Assembly (NCBI GenBank): GCA_026260175.1
Contig: JAKCWW010001003.1
Coordinates: forward strand, 17,290-81,289
Length of the DNA: 64,000 bases
Reading direction: 5' to 3'
From: Reticulitermes lucifugus
Lineage: Eukaryota; Arthropoda; Insecta; Blattodea; Rhinotermitidae
This document shows, piece after piece, positions 34,745 through 47,242 of this stretch. Each line of letters starts with the position of its first letter. Positions within the stretch are counted from its first letter, which is position 1. The translations under genes were made by a program, and so were the position numbers. The notes under the pieces were generated by a model. That model made no database searches and was not told the origin of the DNA. It worked only from the letters and a program-made list of their open reading frames with translations.

Positions 34745-35205
34745 CTCACTAACCAAGCACTCCTTATTCACTGCTCCGCCAAAAACGTTCTGACCATACG
34801 GCATGCATTAAGTAATACCGCTTTATGTTGACTTATCTTCTTTTCTTGTTGGAATAAGACTTTATATAATACCGCTTGTTGCGTTAGAATATATAGACCA
34901 GGGCGAAGACTAAACAGTTTTACACTTTCGCTTAATTTGATTGGAATAATACCCTTTGTGGATAATACTGGTAGTATTATACAGGCAGCTTTCAGTTGCC
35001 ACATTCTTATCAGCTCTTCTTTCAAGTCTGTACACTTCTGGCGCTTCTCGGTGATGGTGCTGTGAAGGTTGTGACTGTTGGGAATTGCTACATCTGTTAC
35101 GTATGCTTCTTTAATGGTTTTGTCAATTATAATTATGTCCGGTCTATTGTTATGAATAGTTCCTTCAGTTATTATAGACCTGTCATAGTATAGTAAACAA
35201 AGCTT
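34745..35205 (-). mobile_element. LINE fragment: C-terminal nuclease-like domain
   Basis: The minus strand reads NNRPDIIIIDKTIKEAYVTD then VAIPNSHNL, and later KEELIRMWQLKAACIILPVL, STKGIIPIKL, and near the end KAVLLNACRMVRTFLAEQ. This layout (RPDI, about 15 residues, TDVAIP, then EExxRMWxxK and a GxxPxxL segment, and LLNxCxxVRxFL) is common in arthropod LINE ORF2 tails. It is reminiscent of restriction-like endonuclease domains. A stretch near 34835-34880 looks internally duplicated (QQAVLYKVLFQQ and QHKAVLLN). The reading frame is open for about 150 codons, so this is among the less decayed LINE pieces. Confidence 0.75.
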
Positions 35206-35221
35206 TATTTTGACCCAGAAA

Positions 35222-35880
35222 GGTCAAAACTAAAGTTTTGTTGGTCTCGCGTTTCTCCCCGAAGTCTCCGCGCGTGACATTCTGAAATCGTTAAAGGAGC
35301 AACTAAAGCTTTCTTCGATTGTTTGCCCAAAACTCAAAGCCAGATTTAATACATGTGCCTCTTTTCGTGTTTCTTTCACGGAACATGAATGTCTTCTCAT
35401 TCACAACACAGGTGTGTGGCCTGACGGATGTTAATCGCACAGTTTTATATGCATGTTAATCCTGACCAAATCTTTAACTCGGATTCACCTGTCACACCTA
35501 TACCTCCGTCACCTGGTGCGACCGGTAGTCCGGCTGCCCCTACATCTGGCCCTGTTGCACGGACAGATGAGGCCCATGGGGAGGCGCTGCACCGCTTATT
35601 TAATTGTTAACTATTGTGACTAAAACGTACGTGATTTTACCACGTGCAATACTCAATCTAAAACTAATTTCGAAAAATTTTATCAAAGTGTTAAGAGGTC
35701 TGAGGACCAAACAAACTGAACTATTTGAGAATGTATTTTCCATTGATTTTCAAATCGTCTGTTTAACTGAGACATTATTAAATGACACGTGTTTCGATCA
35801 CAAACTATTTCCAGATTTAAAATGATCCATACCGTGTACGTTCTTATTATAACACTGTATTACCACTATATTGAAGTACA
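35222..35880 (+). mobile_element. LINE fragment: ORF1 C-terminus and ORF2 endonuclease start
   Basis: FVGLAFLPEVSARDILKSLK (from 35237) continues through CASFRVSFTEHECLLIHNTG to VWPDGC (end 35431), resembling the C-terminal part of ORF1 in jockey-like insect LINEs. After a frame change it continues LIAQFYMHVNPDQIFNSDSP into a proline/alanine-rich tail that stops at 35608-35610. ORF2 then begins, overlapping by a few bases (ATG at 35604), with KVLRGLRTKQTELFENVFSI, DFQIVCLTETLLND and HKLFPD. This is the start of an APE-type endonuclease, with the catalytic glutamate in LTET. It is lost soon after 35825. The orientation is opposite to the LINE tail at 34745-35205, so two separate insertions abut. 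Confidence 0.8.
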
Positions 35881-35904
35881 ATGTAACAAACTCTAAAAAA
35901 CTGC

Positions 35905-35945
35905 CGATATGTTTCAGTTTAACATCACACTATCCTGAGGGAAGT
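35905..35945 (-). other. Solitary diverged hammerhead-like motif
   Basis: The minus strand reads CTCAGGATAGTGTGATG then TTAAACTGAAACATATCGG. Order and spacing match the module. The stem is short (AGT with ACT). It adjoins the truncated LINE. Confidence 0.4.
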
Positions 35946-36028
35946 CACACAGAACAATTAAAATTACACAAGCATAGCTGGTTAGGAATTCGTTAGAAAC
36001 ATGTTAAAATACCACATAACGCCGTGTG

Positions 36029-36165
36029 TTGGAATGATAATGACAGGGGAAAACGAAGTACTCGGAGAAATACCTGTCCCAGTGCCATTTTTCCATCACA
36101 TATCCGACATAAACAGGGCTGGAATTAAATACGGGCCTCGGCAGCAAAAAGCCATTAAGAAACAT
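36029..36165 (-). mobile_element. Group B SINE fragment
   Basis: GACAGGGGAAAACGAAGTAC, CTCGGAGAAATACCTGTCCC and AGTGCCATTTTTCC match the body of 53172-53432 almost base for base. The tRNA-like head is eroded (GGGCTGGAATTAAATA). Confidence 0.65.
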
Positions 36166-36180
36166 TGGCACGGTCGAGAG

Positions 36181-39100
36181 TAGAAGGAGAAGCCTGTTAT
36201 GTAGGAATTAAAGAAATGCATATATCCTTCATCTATTTGAATATTTCTATGCTTATTGATGAATATTAGCTATATCTAATAGTCCCAAGTGGTTAGGTTT
36301 CTTCCTTCTTGTCTCCCGAGTATGATGACAAGCAGCTCCGAAAAGTCGTGTCCTTAGAATAAAGTATTTTAGGTTGACAGTGGACAAAATCAGTTGGAGT
36401 GTTATAGTAAAAAGAAAATTGTCTTATAGAATGTGCCTCCGTGTGATCTTCTTCAAATTTAGCGAAGTTCAGGCGGAATATGGTGCCCCTGTTTACCGGT
36501 TAGCAGAATAAATCGCCCGGGAGAAGCAGCTGTTTCTGCACGTTCCTCCGAAAGGTATGTACATTTTTACTAGCCTACACGGCGTCATATCCCAGAAGAC
36601 AGCTATTTTACAACCACCGCCTGAAAACCTCAAGTTGCAGACTGCAAGATCCAGAGACTTAAAGAAGCTTTATTGATCAATTTGCTTTAACAGTGAACCA
36701 CCAAACAAGAATTGTGCTGCTGCGCTACCGTAATTAACCTTTTAAAGCCTAATGGTTACCGGATGCATCAACAGTTTTAACATTCACAAATTCTACATTC
36801 TGCCCACACTGTATTTATGTGTTTTGTATTTATATTACAACAAACACCGACTTTTGCCTTATACAAAATAAATAGATTTGTTTTTTTAACCGAGATGAAA
36901 AGTGTTTACTGCGCGGTACGATCTGGGTCTTTAAATGAAACAGTTTACGCTTCGTCTTTAAAGAGATAAATACCAGTTCTGATGGGAGTGAGCAATCTGT
37001 TTTATACTTTGCATATTCTGTAAATAAACCCGTTCTGAAAACTGAAAAGAACTAATACGTCTTCAAGTTCTTGTGAGGAAACATGTCCAGTCCTTGTTCG
37101 CTTACGTAGCATCAGTCAATATAATTATTGCAACTTATAAATTAGCGTACACAAAATTTATTTTGCAGGGCTTTTATTAGTGTTTAATTTCTCTGGTAAA
37201 TATTCTGTTACACTTGAAAAGAGTCTTTAGCGCATGCGTTCTGCGTCATGAACATAGGGACATATTTTTCAGTTTTTTAACCAACGAATGCATTTTTTAT
37301 TTTTAATCTGCAAAATAGAACAACTTTCACACACCGTAAAATTAATAGGGACATATACGTTTGTAAAACTGGAGTCTTCCGCGGGAGTGAAGTTTTGCTT
37401 TATCTGTTTCTTGGTTGTGGCACTACATAATATGAAGGATAATTACCAACAATCTGGAAATATTTACTGTCTCCATCTTACATTTTGAAGACTGATGTGG
37501 TGGGTTACGCCGACATATTGCTAACATCATACCAGAATGCACAGTGTCACAACACAAGACCAAATTATAAAACATAATGTGATATTTCACGTTGTATTCA
37601 CCGTGCATCTTGTTAAACACCACCACACACAACACGCATGCGCGCAACCCTATGCAGGTAACTATGACATAATTACAGTAAAACGAACCAACACTAGTCA
37701 CAACGCAACCAACCGGTGCAGTACACAACGCAACCAACCGGTGCAGTACACAACGCACAACTCGTAAAACATAACACAAGTATGTCTCAATATATAACTA
37801 ATACTCACTTAAACATAACTTTACGATACTGGGTTTGGTACAATGATGCTGATAACCTTTCATATTTTTACAGGAAAACTGCATCATTGTGATAACTGCA
37901 TACAAGACCGGACTGCCACTAATTTATAATTTATATATAACAGCAAATATGTAATTTTAACCTTTTATGTAAACACATTCCCTAGGATATTACAGCTGAA
38001 AGAAACAACACCTAAATCCATTGGGAACTAAGATTCATTTTACCTTTATGTGGATGTACTTTTTTTAAAATTGAACAACAGATGTAAAGTCTGTGTAAAA
38101 AACAGACTATAAAATGTACAACTTAATAAATAAGATGATAAGGTTTTTAATATTTTCGCCCAAGATGTTTTGATTCTACAGCCATCATAATGGGTTACAT
38201 AGAAACTTTAGAACACCAACACACCGTAAGCCATTGAATGTTTTACACACTTCTGAAAGAGTACTAGAATACAAAATTCACACATTAATAACGCAAAATA
38301 TTAAGGTATTAAAATTTAATGTGTTATGTTAACTTAAAATTTTATATAGAGATATATGAATATTATTAAAATAATATTTATATTCGGTTTTAAAGTTACA
38401 TAATTAACACTTTTGTGTGAGGTTTATAGTGGAAGATTTAGTGTTATAAAGCCTTCAGGGAAGCTGAGAAAATCAGCGAAAATCACTCACATCGTAACCG
38501 GTTATCTCTGTGCTATGAGCCTTCACAATTTGTTGGTGTTGCCTTGTGCCACCGTAATATAACCACAGCAGGCCAGAGAGGAACACGGCACATTACCCTG
38601 TCAATACTGACTCGTGTACCTCGATTTAGCCTGTCTCGTTTTCATCTCTGGCCGATTTTCCGTCTGAACCTTTATTTGGTTCTTTAATATCCGGAGAGGA
38701 GAAGAAAATTGATGGTCATTTTGATATGACTTCTTTTCCATGTTTCGGATTAGATTATGTAAGGGAAAACAATACAGGGCAAATGAAAAAGCTAAGAGAC
38801 GTCAGATGTGTGGTAAGACTTGTCCCCCTGAAAGTAATCTTCTGATTTTCACCCTGCTTTTTCACCCCTCAAACAGTATCCTCAAAACTGCACGGACAGT
38901 ATCTATAATTCGCATTTGCATATTACGGGTCATTACCTACAAGAACCATTACACACTCGAAATGATTTCCCTTGGTAAATTGTACAGTTCAGATTCTCTC
39001 CCCCCCCTCCTCATCTTCTCTTCTTCCAAGCAAATAAACAAACGGTATCGGGTGATATGGCCGTAAAGCAATCAAGGAGTGGAAACATGTTCGTCTTACA

Positions 39101-40030
39101 ACGGGGATGAGAGCGTCGGATAGGAATAACAGAAAAAATCCAATCTTACTAAAAGTGCAGCGTGCTTATTCGCCTCCGCCTACCATCTGTTGTCCAAACT
39201 CCATTCCACAGAACCTAATTGATGAGATATAACTTCTCACTTCGACATATCAGCCACGTTATCGTGTGTTGATTCTGATTTGTACCGTCTGTAGGGGTGA
39301 AGTCAGAATGAAACAAATCTATACCTCGGAGGCATAGATACGTTTTTAGATATAACTCAGGCATCATCCAGCCAAGAATTTCGCCTCATACCCCTGATGG
39401 AATTACCCATACCCTACGCCATTCTGTTCAATAAAGGAGAGTGGAATACTCCAGGCGTGTGAGAGAGAGTCCCAGAGAAGAAATCAGGACTGAATTATTC
39501 ACGTAAAACGTCACGCATTTGGATCATGAATGAGAGAACAGATGTCTTGCCTGCAGCTCGCACTTACTAGATGCTCCAGAGGCGCCAAACTTTCTGGGTA
39601 ATAAACACGAGAAGGACTAAAGAAGGTTTAGAATGTATTAACGCCATTATATTACATTTCTACAGGGAAATGTGTGGATACGTTGTGTGACGAAGTGTCG
39701 ATACTTTAGGGGACAGACGGTAGCATAGGTGAAGGAAAATATGGGCGGATTATTAATTAGGGGGATTAATGATTAGATATAATGATATAAAATCAGGAAT
39801 TTGAGCCTTCAATGGGCAGTGGTAATCTTATATATGTCACCTGAATGAACGTTTAAGAATTTAACATTTCGCTCAGAAACATTACGGTATATGTTAGTTT
39901 AATGTGGTTGTCAGAATAAACAACCGCCATTGTGCTCAACTGTGTAGGTGAATTAACTTTATGGGGCTATTTCATATGTTTCTTGCGAGGTACGAACCAA
40001 ATTTTTATTGAAGTCAGCGCCTTCTGTTAA
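36181..40030. other. Unassigned stretch with two hairpin motifs
   Basis: About 3.8 kb with no recognised gene. One module-like hairpin is at 37491-37520 (plus; CTGATGTGGTGGGTTACG, GGTG and CGCC stem, then GACATATTG). Another is at about 38155-38207 (minus; TTATGATGGCTG, then GGGCGAAAATATT). The direct repeat CAACCGGTGCAGTACACAACG is present twice (37710-37752). The frames at 37423-37779 and 38740-39066 carry no known domain. Confidence 0.4.
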
Positions 40031-40185
40031 AGGCCGTGCAAGCCTCAGGCGGATAGTCGATGGCTTGTCACTGCAGAGACTCCGGTTATGTCCCGGGCTA
40101 GTCCGTGTGGGATTTGTGACGCACAATGTGACGCTGGGAAAAGCGTCTGAGCCAGGTATTCGGTTTTCCACTGTTTGTACAATTC
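40031..40185 (+). mobile_element. Group B SINE fragment
   Basis: AGGCCGTGCAAGCCTCAGGC, GGATAGTCGATGG and GGTTATGTCCCGGGC parallel the tRNA-like head of 1408-1678, followed by TCCGTGTGGGATTTGTGAC and GTATTCGGTTTTCC of the body. The opposing frames at 39959-40261 come from this SINE. Confidence 0.6.
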
Positions 40186-41064
40186 CACTACCCTTACCCA
40201 CTTTCATGCAACTTTTATCAGAAGGACAAGCCGGCCAGGCCTGGTGAATTTTATAAAGCAAGGCGCTTCAGGAAATCGACAGTATTAGGAAGAAAAGTGG
40301 TTTTTTCTCCAGTTAAAGGGTTTATGTCATTTACTTGATAATACCGTAGTTGTTTATAGCGTCAATGTTTTGGTGCATGTTATGGTGTAGTGTGATTCCG
40401 CTGAGGTAAGAAATGAATTTTAAATACTTTTTATATAAATTTAGGTTTCTAAGGATTAATATGATATATTTTTCGTTTCTGTGAATGTGGGAGAGCTGAG
40501 TTAGTGATAGAAGATATTATTGATAAGCTAGTCTAATTTGCACAAGACACAGCGTAACTTCAGTAAAGGAAAATCGTTACTGAACTCATTAAATGCGTTG
40601 CGTGGTAACATTTTCTTATTTTTTAAAAGCAAGCCTGAAGCAAGGGACCGGTCCTGTTCCCAAAATGTAATTTCTTAAATTTCAATACATATGATGTAGA
40701 AAGTCCATAAAGGTAACGAGTTCAGACGTCATACAGTATCGTCAGAACGCTATAGAATAACATCATTACTCTTAACAGCGAAACGTGAGATCGTGAGGAC
40801 AGAGGCTGTTTAAGTCCTCAGACTGGAACGAAACACAAGACGCTCTTGGTTTGCTCTTACCAGACATAAGAGACAGGGAGGTCCAGTGAGGCTACCGCTC
40901 TGTTAAACTGTAATTTATGATCAAAGTTCGGCCTTACGAAGCACACAGAACGGTCTCAGAATCCTACCGTGAAGTTTAGTCGCTTTCATTTACTTCTTGC
41001 GTCTGTGGTGTTCGTACTGTGGTGTTCGTACTCCGACAAAGATGTCCACGCGCCCTTCTGTAAG
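40186..41064. other. Unassigned non-coding stretch
   Basis: No recognised gene or repeat. The sequence is AT-rich to about 40930, then leads into the 44-bp array. Confidence 0.45.
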
Positions 41065-41287
41065 GAATGGAACACTGTACCTGTGTACTGTGAACCTTGA
41101 TATGCGAAAAATGGAACACTGTACCTGTGTACTGTGAACCTTGATATGCGTAAAATGGAACACTGTACCTGTGTACTGCGAACCTTGATATGCGTAAAAT
41201 GGAACACTGTACCTGTGTACTGTGAACCTTGATATGCGTAAAATGGAACACCGTACCTGTGTACTGTGAACCTTGATATGCGTAAAA
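41065..41287 (+). repeat. 44-bp minisatellite, five copies
   Basis: The unit consists of AATGGAACACTGTACCTGTG, TACTGTGAACCTTGATATGC and GTAA. Copies are nearly identical, with one or two changes each, so the array is recent. Because 44 is not a multiple of three, a minus-strand frame cycles through all three phases of the unit and stays open (40976-41251). That explains its protein-like repeats. Confidence 0.95.
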
Positions 41288-41628
41288 TAAACTTACATCA
41301 GTAAATAATGTATTCGTTATATGCGATGTAGTAAGCAGAGTGTATCGATTTTACTTTAACGTTTCGGTCCACCGACGAAGCTGACGGTAACCAGTCTGAG
41401 TAGATTTGTAACCTGCGCATTCCGCATCTCCGATGAGACACCGAATATCACAGCGGAGATCATCGTGGTTTTTCTTGGTCTTTCTGAACAAATTTTGACA
41501 TTAAGACATCAAATTAGGCGACGACTGCTTCTTTCCACGTCGTTTTTAGTTTGCTTATTATGCAGTATTAGCCAAACATTCGGAGACATAATATACGTGA
41601 TTTCAGGATCCCGCGGCAATGGAGATGA

Positions 41629-41811
41629 GATCTGCGCCCTTCTGGGATATTACGCAGCGTTCAGTGGTAGTTCTGTACCGACGTTTCGTAACAACCTATC
41701 GGCCCCATCTTCAAGGGTCTGGTCCGAGAAGATGAGACCGATAGATTGTCCCGAAACGCCGGTACAGAAATACCAATGAACTCTGCGTAATATCCCAGTA
41801 GTGGGCAGATC
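41629..41811. mobile_element. Foldback element with hammerhead-like motifs
   Basis: The arms (about 41629-41711 and 41727-41811) mirror each other: CTGGGATATTACGCAG on the left, CTGCGTAATATCCCAG on the right. The left arm carries CTTGAAGATGGGGCC then GTTACGAAACGTCGG on minus; the right arm carries GAGAAGATGAGACCG then TCCCGAAACGCCGG on plus. A single-arm relative is at 62280-62325. The frames at 41465-41779 and 41650-41925 are artefacts. Confidence 0.7.
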
Positions 41812-42009
41812 ACACATAACATGATTTACTAACAGCGTCGTCAAATGGACAGCATGTAAATGCAATATGTAAATAATAAATACATAAGACAGAGTTACGT
41901 GCCTGGAAACTTGCAGACATTTCACTGAGAAATTTTACGCGCGTTTTTCCCATTCATATATGCCACATCCAAAAGTCCTGCGAAACTACCATTTATGTCA
42001 AATACTCCT

Positions 42010-42380
42010 CTTTACAAAGTTACCTAACTACCCGACCCCTCCTTTCTTCATCATACTGGCAATATTTCGTGTAGAGAAATAGCATGTACTTTCTCATTGT
42101 GCCTTTTTCTCCAGTCGCCTGTTACTTGTACTCTCGTAGGTTCCAACATTTTCCTAAGCACTCTGTTCTCAAAATACATTCAGTCTTCTAAGGTGAGAGA
42201 TGTAGCTTCATATCATACAAAGAAATGAAAAAGTAAACTTTATGTATATTTTAGTCCTTACGTTTGTAGACGGGGGCAGAGTGAACTGAATGGTGCCGAA
42301 TATTCTGCCTTCTTTTCACTTCTTCCTACTCTTAAATCAGTCTTCAGTTTCTGAGTAATTTGAGTATCATAGAGTTTATA
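42010..42380 (-). mobile_element. LINE ORF2 C-terminal relic
   Basis: The minus strand reads YEATSLTLED, then MYFENRVLRKMLEPTRVQVT and GDWRKRH, then NEKVHAISLHEILP. This matches LYGCETWSLTLREE, FENRVLRRIFGP, GEWRKLHNEELHDLY of insect LINEs and the copy at 28265-28890. Stops interrupt it, so it is a fossil. Confidence 0.75.
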
Positions 42381-44078
42381 TATTGTAGACATACCAGAAA
42401 ATTTGATATTTATGCTTTAAACAAAGGTGAAGTTCATTATAAGATATTTAAGAATGACTGACGTTTTACTTTAATGTACGATGATCCCGATTGTTGAGTA
42501 TTTTTTTTATATCGAATATCAGCTGTAATCTAGGAAACGGAGTGTTTAAATGCTCCAATTTGCAACATTTCCACGAAATTTTATCAGAGATCATAGTACT
42601 GTAAATTGGGAAGTCAGTATTCATTGGTTGAAATACGTGAACGTCTTCATTCGCTCCGAATTAGGCTGCAATGTTACCACCTGCATCAACAATTTGGGAA
42701 TTCTGAATGAGGCAAAAGGCACTCTTCCTATTTCTTCCTTCTTTGTTCTAACCTGAATTTCAAAGTCAGAGTTCTCCACACTTTTCCCTCCTTCTCCTCC
42801 TTATGCTGACAGTTAATACAGTTCAGAATTCTCAGAACCATGTCAAAACTCTGAAACCACTGCAATCTTTATCTTACCAACGTTTCTTGCTCCTTTAATT
42901 TCATAGAAGTTAAGTAATTAGCAGCTTGTGTATTATTCATTCTAATAACATGTATTGTCCTTCTTCAACGAATGCTACAGTTTGGCAATATTTGCAAAAG
43001 CTTAAATCTGATTATGGATTCCGTTCCACTGTCAGGTCTCACTCAGAGAGACTGCTTCACATATTTGTTTTTCCTTCGGTGACGACCCATTGTTAGAACA
43101 CTGGTGTAAACCTGAATTTGGGAGATGTCAACTTTGTTTTACAGAACAGGAAAATGAAGGTCTGTACAGCAGAATTCAGTCTTACACGTTTTCCTCGCAA
43201 TCGACAGGAAACATGACTTCCGTTTCGTTGTTTTGCAGCATAAGGCCTTCTTTTTCATTAGTCCACGACTGTATGGATACAATCTTATATGTGAGGTGTC
43301 ACACGTTTGTCATTTCCTTGTAACAGTAAGTCCAGGAGTTGGTATATTTCAACAGAAGTGACTAATTCTTGTATGCCAACTCCGTTATTTTGTAAAACTT
43401 AACATTTATCAGTTTCGCTGTCCTGCTATACCTGCTTTTAAGAGGAAGTGTTTTGCTCCACCCCATATACGAACTTTTTTTCTCGTGTACCACTATCATA
43501 ATAGAAACATGTATTCCTACCACAATGTACTGCAAATATTAATGCCTACTCTCAGGATACTGGTCTTCCGAAATATTTTGCTGGTTAGCAGGTTTTAAGT
43601 CTTAAAATGTGCTAATCAGTGAAGAACCAACTCTGTGGAAACCTCAAATTTCATATTTGCTACTTTTCTAATTCAATGCGATTAGACGACAGAGAAGAGT
43701 CTGTATTTATATTCGGACGTGAAATAGTATCTTGGTATAAAATTTATAAATAACTTTCTCGATATGTCAACAGATTTAAAACAATCTTAATGGTGTAATT
43801 AACGTTTCTAATTTTAATCATTGAAAAATAATAATTCCTAAATTTCTTCGCATAACACCAGGTGACCTTCCTCCTACCACCCTTTGAAATGTACTGATTT
43901 AAAGCACTTGACGATTTGTTCTCGGCAACGTATTTTTATACTAGTACGTGGCTCCGGTCAGTGTGTAGGAAATATTTTCTGTGCATAACACCGTACTTTT
44001 TCACATCCGATACTTACGGATTACAGCTTAAGCAAGTAAATCATCACATAAAAGATTTAGCTGCTTTAAATATGTAAA
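42381..44078. other. Unassigned non-coding stretch
   Basis: No recognised gene. The frames at 42550-42756 and 43090-43323 have no known domain. Confidence 0.4.
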
Positions 44079-44379
44079 TTTGACACGCAGTAGCGCATTT
44101 GGTTGAGGCACTGCGCTGCAAGCCGGCAAGTCGCGGGTTCTACTCCCGATAGAGTCATTGGAATTTTTCATTGACTTAATTCTTCCGGCCGCACTATGGC
44201 CCTGGATCAACTCAGCCTCCAACAGAAATGAGCACCAGGAGTATTTCCTGGGGATAAAGGCGGCCGGTGCGTAGGGCTGGCAGCCTTACCACCTTTATGT
44301 GCCGACTGTCTGGAAATCTGGCAATCTCAGCCTCCTGGACCCTAGGAACCTCTCCAGGCCTGTATAAGGATAGCTTGAA
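44079..44379 (+). mobile_element. tRNA-derived SINE (group A) with target-site duplication
   Basis: The A box is near TAGCGCATTTGG (44091-44102) and the B box near CGGGTTCTACTCC (44134-44146). The body has TTGGAATTTTTCATTGAC, AACAGAAATGAGCACCAGG, AAAGGCGGCCGGTGCG and the end CTCCAGGCCTGTATAAGGA. AAATATGTAAA flanks the unit (44068-44078 and 44380-44390). It is about 85% alike to 50231-50548 by eye. Two opposite-strand frames over it are artefacts. Confidence 0.9.
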
Positions 44380-44390
44380 AAATATGTAAA

Positions 44391-45233
44391 AGCAGGTGTA
44401 CGCAATTTGTTTTGAATTCAACGGGGATACGTGTAGTTTGAAGATCATTAGAACTCACAAAAATAAATGTAATGATTATTCTTCATTGATCTTTATTCAG
44501 GTTTCAAATAAGGCCCCTCTATTTTGGATATGACTGGTATCCGAGTCCTTCCTCGTAATTTTAGGAACTCCTCTATATTTTCCGTAACTTTGTAAAATCT
44601 CTGTGTTTGCTAGATGCGTTTTGGCTGCTAGCCTTGAGTGCAAAGATGTCGACATCTATAGGAAGCCTATACTTCCTTAAAACCGATTCTGCCCTAATTT
44701 GTGACATTCTTCAATAAACTTATCAATGTTTCCAGGATAGGGCTTTGTCACAGTACTTAGTTTATATTGTTATTTTGTTATTATTACGTGATCTGTTTTA
44801 TTGTCTTTGTTTTTTGTTCCGATTTCCGGTTTTGTGTATTCACATTGTTTTTGTGTTATATTTGCGTGCTTGTGTTGGCTTTATAATTGTCACTTGTGCT
44901 GTTGAACCGGCACGTTAAGAAACACATTAATTAAATCGAATTGTTATTAAACTGAAGTGAAAATTACGTTCCCATTGGTCTTAAGCCAACTCCACGCCTT
45001 AAAGACGTCTGGGAGATTAGATGGATGCAAGTGGTCAGCTCAATACACCAGCTACTGTATGCCCTGCAAAGAACCCATCAGCAGCCAGCTGATTTGAGGC
45101 TGGTAGGTTCTTAATGTGGGTGTGAACAGTGTGGAGAAAAGAAAATTCACTCTTTCTGCCCGAATTCTAACCCTTATATCTCGTTTTTTCGGCACATAAC
45201 ATATTGAATTCATCAAATTAGTTATCAAGGCTT
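44391..45233. other. Unassigned non-coding stretch
   Basis: No recognised gene. The text at 44985-45130 (containing CAAGTGGTCAGCTCAATACA) looks repeat-like but has no second copy here. Confidence 0.35.
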
Positions 45234-45261
45234 ATTATTATTATTATTATTATTATTATTT
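45234..45261 (+). repeat. TTA microsatellite
   Basis: Nine perfect TTA units. This could be the tail of a lost LINE copy, but no LINE protein text is visible upstream. Confidence 0.9.
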
Positions 45262-47242
45262 GTTACCACCTTGACGCAGGGTGTTTACAGTTATATACCT
45301 GTAACAAACCATGTTTCTTGCGAATGTATTTTTGCAGCTATTCTGTCGTTAAAATTTATGGTACATGTAATGCTCTTTCTCATGATAAACGTTTTGTAGT
45401 TTTACATTATTACTTTTCGAAGTATGTGCGCAGTGTCCAATATTACTGTTTTCTGTAGTTATTACAATTATGTAATCAAAATCCTGTTACGGAAGCATTC
45501 TCGATGTAAATTCAGAAACGGAATGGCGAATTCATTATGCCCAGGCTACATGCTCTAAGTAAAAAGCCTAAAGTAGGCCAACATTTCGGGTTTCTGATTA
45601 GTGGCTGAGAATTATTTGTTACTCTCATGACAGTGATAATGTTGACGGGAACAACGGTGAGGGAAGGCAAGGATTATGACTTTGTTTCCCAGGAGAGTGA
45701 GCACCGCAGTGGCTGGGTGACAAATAACTCCATCCTTCAGTGTCTTACGGTTGACGACAGCTGCTATGAGTTCTCTCGAGTTGCCAAGGGTAACAAAATG
45801 GGGTGACTTGCGATGCAGCCAGGCAGTGACCCTTGAATTCGCCTGTAGATACTGTGGGAAAGATAAGAGTTGCTACAATATTGTATCAAGGCACTACTTA
45901 CAAAGAGGGGCTTTATTATAAAAATGGATAGATTAAGGCAAAGAAATGAAAGTGCATTGTCATGTGCAGAACAGCCTGTCGAAGGACCTTGCTCGAAACC
46001 AGATGAGTCAGTTTGTTATCTCCACACGAAAATAATCAAAGCTCTATTTTAGTGTTCTTTGCATTTAATGCTAGGGGTGCCAATATTGTCACTATTTCAA
46101 TTTATCCAGATAAAAATTGTTACGCATCGTCCAGCTCACCCATGTTCTATTCCACTTGTGTTATCCCTTTGACTTCAAGTTTCCAATATTTGATGGACAG
46201 GACAAATAATGAAGCTGCTCATTACGCACTTATCTCCGCCTTCTTATTACCTTTTTACCTTAGGTCAGAATATTGTCAAGCCCCCTACTCCATGTGTTGT
46301 CGTTATGAATGGGATCGAACTTAATGGCGATTACACTTACTGTAAGAATATTTCGGATACGTAAGTTGTGTTATTAATTCCGTTATTTTATTTTGTAACA
46401 TAATTCTAAAAATTCGGATTCTATTCATGCAAATTTCTATCAATTTAGTTTTGTAGGTAAAGATTTTTATTTAAAATTTTTTTCATTATCATCATTGTCA
46501 TCGTCTTCCCCATACACTGTAAAGGATTAACCCTAATTTCCTGTTCCTATGCCCTCTGGACTTCGCTGTCAGCATGTCTCGTTATTTTTATTTATTTAGT
46601 CATTTTATAAATATTTTACTCCTTTCGAATTGGCGAATTGATTTCATAGTTGTCAACCCACAAAAACCGAACTAGTGTGTATATATGCTATCACATTTTG
46701 CGAGTAACGAGGGAAAAATTCAGAACTTAAATAATCTTTTCAATTACGTATTTGACCATGTCGATCTATGAAGGGGGCGATGAGGTAGGCTTACTGCTGG
46801 ACGATGTTAAATGTGAAGGCAGGGAGGCTGTGAATATTACAGCATATGTAGCTCAATAGCATGTTACAGAGAAGGCGCTGTGCTTCTGTGCATTAGACGT
46901 AGTCATATGCATGTACATACAATTACTGTCTCACCTTAAAAGCAAGGCCGTGTTACAGGCCGTTGTGAAATGCTGTGTTGTCCTATTCTAACGGTTCATG
47001 TGTCCTCTATCAGCCTATTCTAGAGACATAACTAAAGTGAAACTACTATGAGAAGGTATCTACGTCGTAGATAGCAGTTTTCAGTTCTCTCCGCTGTGGA
47101 AAGTGGAAACTAACATTTCATTTCGGATACTGTAGAAGTGTAAAGATTTACACCAGTTTCCGAAATGGAATACACATAATTTTCAAACCCATTTTTAAGT
47201 TACTTTAATTTCTTATGGATGGTGAAGGAAGGAGCCAGAATA
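45262..47242. other. Unassigned non-coding stretch
   Basis: AT-rich, no recognised gene. The 103-codon frame at 46013-46324 has no known domain. A possible decayed hairpin motif lies near 45565-45605. Confidence 0.4.

Noticed and set aside
40976-41251. Minus-strand repeat protein
   Set aside because: The 44-bp unit is read in three successive phases, all free of stops. There is no start context or homology.
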